Shown here: in pieces, positions 1-5,286 of the stretch
How positions within the stretch are numbered: position 1 is the stretch's first letter
Layout: each line of letters opens with the position of its first letter
Assembly: GCA_964454795.1 (NCBI GenBank)
Contig: CAYVUM010000168.1
Span: 1-5,286 of the forward strand
Direction of reading: 5' to 3'
DNA from: CAYVUM01 sp964454795
Lineage (GTDB): Bacteria; Pseudomonadota; Alphaproteobacteria; Rhodospirillales; Defluviicoccaceae
DNA length: 5,286 nt
The notes under the pieces: model-generated
Databases searched by the model: none
Told to the model about the DNA's origin: nothing
Seen by the model: only the letters and a program-made list of their open reading frames with translations
Translations under genes and position numbers: made by a program

Positions 1-242
1 ATCAATCGTTGAGTGGATCGACCGATCATCCGCTTGGGAACCAGGCGAAGGGTCCGATCCACGAGCCAGGGCACTGCCGGTGGGGCAGGTCCGGACCACC
101 TCTGCGGGGATGGATCACCGACAGCGGTGCAACTTACGATTAGCGGCTGGCGCACCAGAACGTCGATTAGCCCCGCTCCCGCTGCCAGAACAAGGAGCGC
201 GGCAATCTCGTAGAACAGGGAGATGGCGAAGAGGTCCAGCAT
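1..242 (-). pseudogene. Kef-type cation:proton antiporter, N-terminal part, probably frameshifted; runs off the window
   Basis: An open frame begins with ATG at 242-240, overlapping the ATPase stop as TAATG, and stays open for 80 codons to the window edge. Residues 1-42 look like the first membrane segment of the monovalent cation:proton antiporter-2 (Kef/CPA2) family: a hydrophobic stretch at about 4-26, then the family signature around LVRQPLIVS (29-37) and AVG (40-42). Family members continue with a Gly-Ile-Leu-x-Gly-Pro helix. Here the frame turns into Pro/Arg/Trp-rich sequence (DPSPQRW and on) with no membrane character. Another frame of the same strand shows weak antiporter-like residues further down (for example ADD..IH near 30-10), which suggests one or more indels after codon 42 (about position 117). 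Such antiporters normally exchange K+ or Na+ for H+ in the inner membrane. TAATG coupling to the ATPase suggests co-translation when the gene was intact. The family call is fairly firm. Whether it is a true pseudogene or a sequencing error cannot be settled here. Confidence 0.62.
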
Positions 243-3025
243 TACCGGCCCCGCCAGCTTGCCGACGTCGTCGGTCCCCTGGACGGTGTGGAGCGATCGC
301 TGGGGGATCGCGCACGGCCCATCGACCGCCGCCGCAGCCATTTTTCGAGAACGATGACGATGTAAATCACGATGCCGACAGCTACCGTATACATCCAGTC
401 GACAAGACCGATGGGGGCGGTGTGGAATAGAAGGTTCATCGTCGGCTGATACGTGAACAGGAGTTGGGCGCAAAGCATGGCGCCGATGCCGCCCCAGACC
501 CACAGGTTGGTAAACAATCCCAGATGAAACATCGACAGAGTCAGCGAGCGGCAATTCAGCAGGTAAAATGCCTGGCCAACGGCAAACACATTCACCGCGA
601 TCGTTCGCGCCTCGGCCACCTCGGCGCCGTTGTACAGCGCCAGTTCGAACAGGCCAAAGGAGCCTGCTAGAAGCATAAATCCGACCAGAACAACGCGGAA
701 AGCCAGTGCGCCGGAGAGGATGGGCGTGGCGGGATCCCGAGGCGGACGCCGCATGATGCCCGGCTCGCGCGGCTCGAAGGCCAGCGGCAGGCCGAGAAGC
801 ACGGCGGTGGTCATGTTGATCCAAAGGGCCTGAACGGGCAGGACGGGCAACGTCGCGCCGGCGAACACGGCGGTCAAAATCACCAGACCCTGCCCGGCGT
901 TGGTCGGCAGGATCCACGTGATGAACTTCATCAAATTGTCGAAGACGCCTCGGCCCTCCTCCACGGCCGCCTCGATCGAAGCGAAGTTATCGTCGGTCAG
1001 CACCATATCGGCGGCTTCCTTGGCCACCTCGGTTCCGGCAACGCCCATGGCGACGCCGATGTCGGCCCGTCGCAACGCCGGTGCGTCGTTAACGCCGTCG
1101 CCGGTCATCGCCACAATGTGGCCCCGCGCCTGAAGCGCCTCCACCAGCCGGAACTTCTGCTCGGGCGTCACCCGCGCGAACACAGCCGTATCCTCAACGA
1201 CAGCGGTCAACTCCGCGTCCGACATCGCCTCGATGTTTCTGCCCGTGATGGCGACTGCCAGCCCGCCTTCGGGCGTACTGCCGTCCAGACCGATCTGGCC
1301 GGCGATGGCCGCAGCTGTGCCTGCGTGATCTCCAGTGATCATCTTGACGCGCACGCCGGCATCCAGGCAGGCGCGCACCGCAGAAACCGCCTCCTCCCGG
1401 GGCGGGTCGATCATCCCTTGCAGGCCTAGCAAGGTCAGTCCCGAACTGACGGTTTCATGGTCGATCGCCGTCGCATCGACCGGGAGCTCTCGGCGGGCGA
1501 AGGCCAGCACCCGCAATCCCTGGGCAGCCATTTGCTCGACATGCCGATGTATGGCCTCGGCATCCAGATCCAGCTCATCTCCAGTCGGACCGAGAACGCG
1601 ATCGCAGCGCTGCAGGAGGCTTTCAACCGAACCCTTCAGATAGGCGACGCGGGGCTGGTCGCGCCCGGTGTCGTGCAGCGTCGCCATGTACTGGTGAGCC
1701 GACTCGAACGGAATCGCGTCCAGCCGCGGCCACTCCCGATGTAAAGTCTCCGGCACGAGACCGGCCTTCGATGCCGATACGACCAGGGCGCCTTCCGTGG
1801 GGTCGCCCTCGATCCGCCAGCCTTCGTCGTCATGTCTCAGTAAGGAATCGCTGCAGAGCAGACCGGCGCGCAGACATTCGAGCAACGCCGGGTCGGCCTG
1901 GGGGTCGAACACCTGATCGGATCGTTGGAATTCGCCTTGCGGGACATAGCCGATGCCGGACACGGTTATCAGGCTGTCGCCCGCCCAGATCTCCTGCACG
2001 GTCATTTCATTGCGGGTCAGGGTTCCGGTCTTGTCGGAGCAGATCACCGTGGTGCTGCCTAGGGTCTCCACCGCCGGCAGCTTGCGGATAATGGCATGAC
2101 GCTTTGCCATCCTTGCGACGCCGATGGCCAGGGTGATCGTCAACACCGCCGGCAATCCCTCCGGGATCATCGCGACCGCCAACGCGACGGCGGCCATGAA
2201 CGTGTCAACCCAGGGATCGCCGTACCAGAGGCCGGCCACGAAGGTAACGCCCGCCAAACCCAGGATGACGTAAAGCAGGACATGGCTGAACTGAGCGATC
2301 TTGCGCGTCAGCGGAGTAGCCAGCACGACTGCAGTAGCAATGAGCTGCGAGATCCGGCCGATTTCCGTACCGTCGCCGGTGGCCACGACGATGCCGCGTC
2401 CCGTCCCGTAAGTGACAAGCGTGGACGAATACGTCATGTTCACTCGGTCCGCCAACGCGGTGTCATGGTCGAGGGTGCCGCTGTGCTTTTGGACTGGCGC
2501 CGATTCGCCGGTGAGCGCGGATTCGTCGACTTGGAGTTCGCGCGCGCGAAGCAGCCGGAGATCGGCGGGAACCTTGTCCCCCGATTGCAGCAGCACAAGG
2601 TCTCCGGGTACAAGCTCGCTCGCATCGATACGTCGGCGCTCACCCGCCCGCAGCACCGTAGCCTCGGTCTTCAGCGCCTTCGCCAGCGCTTCAATGGCGC
2701 CAAGTGCCTTGCTTTCCTGGACGAAACCGATCACGGAATTGAGCAGGACGACGCCGAGGATGACCCCGGAGTCAACCCATTCTCCCAGGAACGCGGTAAC
2801 CACCGTCGCCGCGAGCAGGATATAGACCAGCGCCTGGTGGAACTGGAGCAAGAAGCGGACCAGCGGCCCGTGCCCTTTCCGCGGTGTAAGGGCGTTGGGT
2901 CCAAATCTTTCCTGACGCTGCCCCACGTCGAAGCTGTCCAGACCCGTGTCGGGACTGGTGTCGAGAAGGTCCAGAACCTCTTCAACCGGCAAATGGTGCC
3001 AATGTCTTTCAAGCAAATTTTGCAT
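242..3025 (-). CDS. Cation-transporting P-type ATPase (P2/SERCA-like, substrate uncertain)
   Basis: This is a complete inner-membrane ATP-driven cation pump of 927 residues, numbered from ATG 3025. The order is N-terminal cation-ATPase domain (about 8-75), M1-M2 (about 57-103), actuator domain with TGES at 172-175, M3-M4 (about 247-306) with PEGLP at 288-292, phosphorylation domain with DKTGT at 331-335 (phosphorylated Asp331), nucleotide-binding domain with KGS at 464-466, TGD at 564-566, hinge TGDGVND at 641-647, then M5-M10 (about 696-896). All catalytic motifs are intact. Against SERCA, M4 Glu is kept (Glu289), but M5 Glu771 is Gln712, M6 Asp800 is Ala741 and M8 Glu908 is Gln818; Asn709, Asn737 and Thr740 are kept. 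Ca2+ transport is therefore doubtful. A monovalent cation or H+ is possible but unproven. The last 26 or so residues are an Arg/Ser/Pro-rich tail without family resemblance. A TTG at 3031 would add two residues; ATG 3025 is preferred for its RBS spacing. The gene lies 26 nt after the PsiE-like gene. Confidence 0.95.
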   Translation of the reverse strand: MQNLLERHWHHLPVEEVLDLLDTSPDTGLDSFDVGQRQERFGPNALTPRKGHGPLVRFLLQFHQALVYILLAATVVTAFLGEWVDSGVILGVVLLNSVIGFVQESKALGAIEALAKALKTEATVLRAGERRRIDASELVPGDLVLLQSGDKVPADLRLLRARELQVDESALTGESAPVQKHSGTLDHDTALADRVNMTYSSTLVTYGTGRGIVVATGDGTEIGRISQLIATAVVLATPLTRKIAQFSHVLLYVILGLAGVTFVAGLWYGDPWVDTFMAAVALAVAMIPEGLPAVLTITLAIGVARMAKRHAIIRKLPAVETLGSTTVICSDKTGTLTRNEMTVQEIWAGDSLITVSGIGYVPQGEFQRSDQVFDPQADPALLECLRAGLLCSDSLLRHDDEGWRIEGDPTEGALVVSASKAGLVPETLHREWPRLDAIPFESAHQYMATLHDTGRDQPRVAYLKGSVESLLQRCDRVLGPTGDELDLDAEAIHRHVEQMAAQGLRVLAFARRELPVDATAIDHETVSSGLTLLGLQGMIDPPREEAVSAVRACLDAGVRVKMITGDHAGTAAAIAGQIGLDGSTPEGGLAVAITGRNIEAMSDAELTAVVEDTAVFARVTPEQKFRLVEALQARGHIVAMTGDGVNDAPALRRADIGVAMGVAGTEVAKEAADMVLTDDNFASIEAAVEEGRGVFDNLMKFITWILPTNAGQGLVILTAVFAGATLPVLPVQALWINMTTAVLLGLPLAFEPREPGIMRRPPRDPATPILSGALAFRVVLVGFMLLAGSFGLFELALYNGAEVAEARTIAVNVFAVGQAFYLLNCRSLTLSMFHLGLFTNLWVWGGIGAMLCAQLLFTYQPTMNLLFHTAPIGLVDWMYTVAVGIVIYIVIVLEKWLRRRSMGRARSPSDRSTPSRGPTTSASWRGR

Positions 3026-3035
3026 GCCCAAGAGG

Positions 3036-3042
3036 CTCCCTT
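3036..3042 (-). promoter_or_regulatory. Ribosome-binding site deciding the ATPase start
   Basis: The minus strand reads AAGGGAG here, 10 nt before ATG 3025 and only 4 nt before the alternative TTG at 3031. The spacing and the better start codon favour the ATG. A further ATG at 3048 opens a different frame with no resemblance to the family, so it is not used. Confidence 0.55.
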
Positions 3043-3051
3043 AGCCATTGC

Positions 3052-3609
3052 CTAAAGGATTGATCGCGCCGGTTGCGGAGCCGGCGCTTTCGGTCGCGCT
3101 GCCACAAGGGTGGCTCGCTTGCGGATCGCCTCTTGCGGATCGTCTCCGGCGGTCAGGTCCTTGCCTCGACGCACCACCATGAACGGCGGGTTGACAACGA
3201 CGAGCCCGTGGCCGATGCGCGTTGCGAGAACCACGGAGGCGAGTCCAGAGAGATCCGGGGCCTCGACTGTGTCCAGATCGAGAATGACTTTTCGCGGAAT
3301 CGCCGTGAGCGCCGTCGCCACGCCGATCATTCCATGGATTACATCCTCGCGTCGGAAGATCGTGATGTTAACGAGGAGTTCGGTGGCGATCAGCATGGCC
3401 ATGAAGGCGCCGAGAGTGCCCAGCATGTCGCTAATCCCGAGGATGAAGCGAGGAGGGGGTGTCACTCTATGGTAAATCCTCCAGCCGACGTCCACGATGC
3501 CGAAAAGAATAACCAGCGTCATCAGTACGGCCAGGACCCAATCCACGGGTTGGATCACGAAATTCCAGTGCTTCATGAAAACGTCCAAAATCGGTTTGTT
3601 CGTTTCCAT
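3052..3609 (-). CDS. PsiE-like (phosphate-starvation-inducible family) membrane protein
   Basis: This is a 185-residue integral membrane protein. Hydrophobic segments lie at about 22-44, 62-81, 92-105 and 119-141. The part FRREDVIHGMIG (85-96) followed by RKVILDLD (106-113) matches the conserved core of the PsiE family, in which a charged loop and His precede a helix ending in Arg-Lys-Val-Ile. The biochemical role of PsiE is not established; the name comes from induction under phosphate starvation in E. coli. E. coli PsiE is about 136 residues. The extra length here is a C-terminal cytosolic-looking tail (about 145-185) that is charged and then Pro/Ala-rich (KAPAPQPA). The ATG at 3609 has no strong RBS; only a weak GAG about 11 nt upstream is visible, so translation may depend on the upstream gene. 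It sits 77 nt after the Usp gene and 26 nt before the ATPase, all on one strand, which points to a shared transcript. Family assignment is good; function is unknown. Confidence 0.8.
   Translation of the reverse strand: METNKPILDVFMKHWNFVIQPVDWVLAVLMTLVILFGIVDVGWRIYHRVTPPPRFILGISDMLGTLGAFMAMLIATELLVNITIFRREDVIHGMIGVATALTAIPRKVILDLDTVEAPDLSGLASVVLATRIGHGLVVVNPPFMVVRRGKDLTAGDDPQEAIRKRATLVAARPKAPAPQPARSIL
3118..3142. repeat. Short direct repeat (11 bp, period 14)
   Basis: CTTGCGGATCG occurs at 3118-3128 and again at 3132-3142, inside the coding sequence of the C-terminal tail of the PsiE-like protein. The 14-bp period is not a multiple of three, so the copies encode different residues. It may be a small local duplication in a weakly constrained tail, or chance. 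Confidence 0.5.
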
Positions 3610-3686
3610 GCGTCAGGCTATCTCTACACAATGCCGCAGATCGTGGCCAATCACCGGTCGCAAGCGCCGGCGTTCGAAGCGGATGC

Positions 3687-4622
3687 TTAGGGCGTCTCGA
3701 GCCCCACCGGCGATACGAAGCCTCGCGGCTTGATGGCGAGGACGGAGCAATCCAAAAGCTGCAACATCTCCTCGGCCGTGTTGCCCATTATCAGTCCCGC
3801 CAGCCCACTTCTGCACACTGTACCCATGACGACGATTTCTACGCCTTTTTCCTTGGCCAATGACGCGATTACTTCCCAGGGCAACCCTTTTATGAAATGA
3901 ACGTGCATCTCAGGGGCGACATGGCTAAATTCAGCCACAAGCTTATCCAAGCTTTTTCTATGGCGCATCACAATCTCGTCTATTTGCTTGGCAGCATCGG
4001 AGTGGCTGACTCGAAGGAAAGGAGAATGCAGCAGGGTATCCTCATAAGGAATTGACCAGGCATGAACGACGTGTAGCGAGCACTCTTCCAAAATGGAGAG
4101 AGACGTCGCCAGTTCCATTACCGTCATATTTAATGCTTTTTTCTCGCTTTCTGTCGTCTCAGGGTCGACAGCCGCAAGAATACTACCGATGCTCTCGCCT
4201 TGTTTTGGACTGATCATCCAGACGGGGCAGGGGCATTTGCGCATCAAGTGCAGATCGGTGCTACCGAACAAAATTTGTACAGCGTGGCCTGTTTTCTGCG
4301 CCGTTTTCATGACCAGGTCGTGGCCGTTACGAAGGACCTGCTTAATGATCTCAAGGAATGCCCGACCAACCAGGACACGCGTCTCGATAATGAGGCCCTG
4401 TTTGCGGGGTGCCTCGACGATGCTTTCCAGGCGCTCGCGAATACCGAGGGCGATTTCATCCCGCAGTTGATGAATCTCTCCCTCGCCTTCAGCGTCTTTG
4501 AGGCAATATGCTACCGTGAGCCTGGCCGCGTTGTCCGAGGCAAGCCGAACCGCGCGTTTAAGCGCTCGGTCGTCGGTGAAGGCAGTCGACAAGACTACGA
4601 GAATGTTCTTGAACCTCTTCAT
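3687..4622 (-). CDS. Tandem-domain universal stress protein, UspE-like
   Basis: This 311-residue cytosolic protein has two Usp domains in tandem (about 1-138 and 145-300), the usual UspE architecture and length. Domain 1 ends with the UspE-type stretch FGSTDLHLMRKCPCPVW (119-135) holding a Cys-Pro-Cys at 130-132. Domain 2 carries the nucleotide-loop pattern: Asp153 after the first strand, and Gly267 to Gly280 in GTVCRSG...GNTAEE (267-285). The second glycine of G-2x-G-9x-G is Cys270, and in domain 1 the usual strand-1 Asp is Ser12, so domain 1 may not bind ATP. The C-terminus KPRGFVSPV is typical of the family. Usp proteins protect cells during starvation, oxidative or respiratory stress; the exact role here is inferred. 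The start at ATG 4622 is well supported by GAGGAG at 4629-4634. It is the first intact gene of the cluster. GC is about 48% at 3961-4140 (87/180 counted), against 69% in the ATPase at 1021-1200 (124/180). Confidence 0.93.
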   Translation of the reverse strand: MKRFKNILVVLSTAFTDDRALKRAVRLASDNAARLTVAYCLKDAEGEGEIHQLRDEIALGIRERLESIVEAPRKQGLIIETRVLVGRAFLEIIKQVLRNGHDLVMKTAQKTGHAVQILFGSTDLHLMRKCPCPVWMISPKQGESIGSILAAVDPETTESEKKALNMTVMELATSLSILEECSLHVVHAWSIPYEDTLLHSPFLRVSHSDAAKQIDEIVMRHRKSLDKLVAEFSHVAPEMHVHFIKGLPWEVIASLAKEKGVEIVVMGTVCRSGLAGLIMGNTAEEMLQLLDCSVLAIKPRGFVSPVGLETP

Positions 4623-4628
4623 GATACG

Positions 4629-4634
4629 CTCCTC
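4629..4634 (-). promoter_or_regulatory. Ribosome-binding site of the Usp gene
   Basis: The minus strand reads GAGGAG with a 6-nt spacer to ATG 4622. This is the strongest RBS among the intact genes of the window and fixes the Usp start. Confidence 0.8.
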
Positions 4635-4662
4635 TTTTCTGTGTTTTTATTTTACTTTATAA
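4635..4662 (-). promoter_or_regulatory. AT-rich leader of the Usp gene, possible promoter
   Basis: Directly upstream of the Usp RBS the minus strand is almost pure A/T with -10-like hexamers (TATAAA, TAAAAT), in a GC-rich setting. No good -35 hexamer lies 16-18 nt upstream of either; the sequence there belongs to the mdh relic. A local promoter, possibly one using an activator or another sigma factor, is conceivable. An AT-rich unstructured leader favouring translation is an alternative reading. Confidence 0.3.
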
Positions 4663-5018
4663 AGGTGAGTGAACACCTCGGCGCTGGCCGGGCGCTTGGC
4701 CGATGGCGATCATCTCCTCGGCTTTGATGCCGACCCAGCCGTTCCGGTGTTTGCCGGATTGGCGCCGCACGCCGACGATGATGATAACCACATCCGCGCC
4801 GCATAAGGGACGATAGTCACTGCCGCGTGCATAATCTGCGTCGGCCCCCGTGACTGACATGGCCTTTGGCAGGTCCGGAACCTTTCCCTTTGGAGAGCCT
4901 TTGACGCTATCGAACACCACAACACCGGTCGGTTCTTTGTCCCCGGCGAGACCCGCCAGTGTTTCGCCGATTTGACCCAAAATCACCGCAGCGGTTTAGC
5001 GGTTTACTTGTGCGTCAA
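4657..5018 (-). pseudogene. mdh: Malate dehydrogenase remnant (N-terminal Rossmann part only)
   Basis: From 4986 down, an open frame encodes about 95 residues that follow LDH-like malate dehydrogenase. Numbered from GTG 4986: the nucleotide-loop remnant GQIGETLAGLAG (4-15), the cofactor-ribose Asp in VVVFD (22-26), GKVPDL (34-39), GADVVIIIVGV (63-73), then a degraded active-site loop. In that loop both arginines remain (Arg75, Arg81), but the usual PRKPGMSRDDLL is changed at most other positions. Family resemblance stops at about residue 96 and a stop follows at 4657, so roughly 220 residues with the catalytic His and Asp domain are absent. Upstream, AGGAGG (5024-5029) and a TTG at 5018-5016 mark the old start: codons read Met(TTG)-Thr-His-Lys, then TAA, then an 8-bp tandem duplication. 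Removing one repeat copy restores the family's spacing of 15 residues from start to the end of GQIG. It cannot make active enzyme. A short protein from GTG 4986 is possible but has no RBS of its own. Confidence 0.8.
4990..5005. repeat. 8-bp tandem duplication inside the mdh relic
   Basis: AGCGGTTT occurs twice in direct succession (4990-4997 and 4998-5005). On the minus strand it lies four codons after the old mdh start. Eight extra bases shift the frame, so this is a disabling change in addition to the TAA at 5006-5004, which spans the repeat edge. Slippage or a repair duplication would explain it. Confidence 0.8.
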
Positions 5019-5036
5019 CTCAACCTCCTCCTCCTC

Positions 5037-5065
5037 GCCTGCACAGGCACGGCATCTGTGCAGGC
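5037..5065 (-). promoter_or_regulatory. Hairpin directly upstream of the old mdh RBS
   Basis: There is a perfect inverted repeat with 10-bp arms, GCCTGCACAG (5037-5046) and CTGTGCAGGC (5056-5065), and a 9-nt loop. In the minus-strand transcript the stem ends one nucleotide before the AGGAGGAGG run and less than 20 nt from the old start codon. No U-run follows, so it is not a normal intrinsic terminator. It could be a translational control element, an mRNA stabiliser or a protein-binding palindrome. Only the symmetry is seen; the role is inferred. Confidence 0.55.
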
Positions 5066-5181
5066 ACTCCTTAGGATTTGCGGCGCCCAAAGTGGGCGAA
5101 GCGAAGACCCCGGCGGGTTCGATCGCTCTTGGTGTCTGACAATCGAGCGCTGTCTTGCAAAGACCTTTAATAAATATTGCA

Positions 5182-5211
5182 ATCATAGCATATACAATAT
5201 AAACCTATCAA
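5182..5211 (-). promoter_or_regulatory. Candidate sigma70 promoter for the leftward cluster
   Basis: The minus strand shows TTGATA (-35, 5211-5206), an 18-nt spacer and TATGAT (-10, 5187-5182), each hexamer one or two bases from consensus, in an AT-rich island of a GC-rich region. Transcription would begin near 5175 and give a leader of about 155 nt to the old mdh start, containing the hairpin. It probably served mdh and may now drive the Usp gene and what follows. AT-rich islands give promoter-like matches by chance, hence moderate confidence. Confidence 0.45.
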
Positions 5212-5286
5212 CGATAATCCGAAGGGTCGGAAGGGAAGGCTGACGGGCCCCCGCGGGGTAGTCCAGACTGAATGCTCATTCTAGAG

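Larger units (their letters stand above)
5019..5286. other. Non-coding upstream region
   Basis: No convincing gene is present. From the mdh start outward it holds the AGGAGG-rich RBS (5024-5035), a hairpin (5037-5065), an unremarkable stretch (5066-5160), an AT-rich island (about 5160-5220) with the promoter candidate, and a GC-rich end with the 10-bp palindrome CCCCGCGGGG at 5249-5258. A 60-codon minus frame (5186-5004) starts inside the promoter's -10 element, has no RBS and ends at the TAA of the mdh relic, so it is not called. Confidence 0.6.

Noticed and set aside
2731..3048. Minus-strand frame starting ATG 3048, overlapping the ATPase start
   Set aside because: It is out of frame with the ATPase and its translation (Trp/Ser/Arg-rich) resembles no family. 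The ATPase frame matches the family from ATG 3025.
2096..3055. Plus-strand open frame of 319 codons opposite the ATPase
   Set aside because: It is antisense to a strongly conserved gene, rich in Arg/Gln/His/Asp/Gly as expected from a GC-rich mirror frame, and has no domain or hydrophobic pattern.
3610..3686. Possible terminator between the Usp and PsiE-like genes (CGCCGGCG and CCGG repeats)
   Set aside because: Only very short stems form and no U-run follows, so a transcription stop is not supported.
3073..3690. Plus-strand open frame of 205 codons opposite the PsiE-like gene
   Set aside because: It is a mirror of a recognisable gene, with His/Arg/Asp-rich composition and no family resemblance.
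4200..4727. Plus-strand open frame of 175 codons opposite the Usp gene
   Set aside because: It covers the conserved Usp coding sequence and crosses the Usp leader and relic; no motif was recognised.
5004..5186. Minus-strand 60-codon frame with a CLHRCRAC cluster
   Set aside because: Its ATG lies in the -10 element of the promoter candidate, there is no RBS, the Cys cluster is encoded by the hairpin, and its last codons are the old mdh start.
5206..5216. TATC-AAC-GATA as an FNR/ANR-type or other operator
   Set aside because: It does not fit TTGAT-N4-ATCAA, and four-base arms are too short to support a site.
5249..5258. Palindrome CCCCGCGGGG as a terminator or operator
   Set aside because: There is no loop and no U-tract, and short G/C palindromes are common in GC-rich DNA.

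Overview
The window comes from a GC-rich bacterium, most likely a proteobacterium. An alphaproteobacterium is possible, because a malate dehydrogenase remnant resembles the LDH-like Mdh of that class, but this is a weak assignment. Everything recognisable reads on the minus strand, so transcription runs from about 5200 down towards position 1.

Layout in transcription order. (a) 5019-5286 is non-coding. It holds a sigma70-like promoter candidate in an AT-rich island and a perfect 10-bp-arm hairpin directly before an AGGAGG ribosome-binding site. (b) 5018-4657 is a decayed, truncated malate dehydrogenase gene. Its original start region can still be read: RBS, start codon (now TTG), then a nonsense codon and an 8-bp tandem duplication. 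(c) 4622-3687 encodes a tandem-domain universal stress protein of the UspE type, with clearly lower GC than its neighbours. (d) 3609-3052 encodes a PsiE-like small membrane protein. (e) 3025-242 encodes a complete P2-like cation-transporting P-type ATPase. (f) From 242 to the window edge is the beginning of a Kef-type cation:proton antiporter, coupled by TAATG to the ATPase stop. Its reading frame appears to be broken after about 42 codons.

The gene set (stress protein, PsiE-like protein, cation pump, Kef-type antiporter) looks like one co-oriented operon for ion homeostasis under stress. This is inferred from gene order and spacing and not demonstrated. The ATPase has all catalytic motifs, but three of the four carboxylates of the SERCA Ca2+ sites are replaced (Glu to Gln in M5, Asp to Ala in M6, Glu to Gln in M8), so it should not be labelled a calcium pump without evidence.

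Both ends of the cluster carry gene remnants. No RNA genes, CRISPR arrays, insertion sequences or integrases were seen. I found no evidence for a wholly new system; the most unusual points are the mdh relic whose leader may now serve the stress operon, and the altered ion site of the ATPase.
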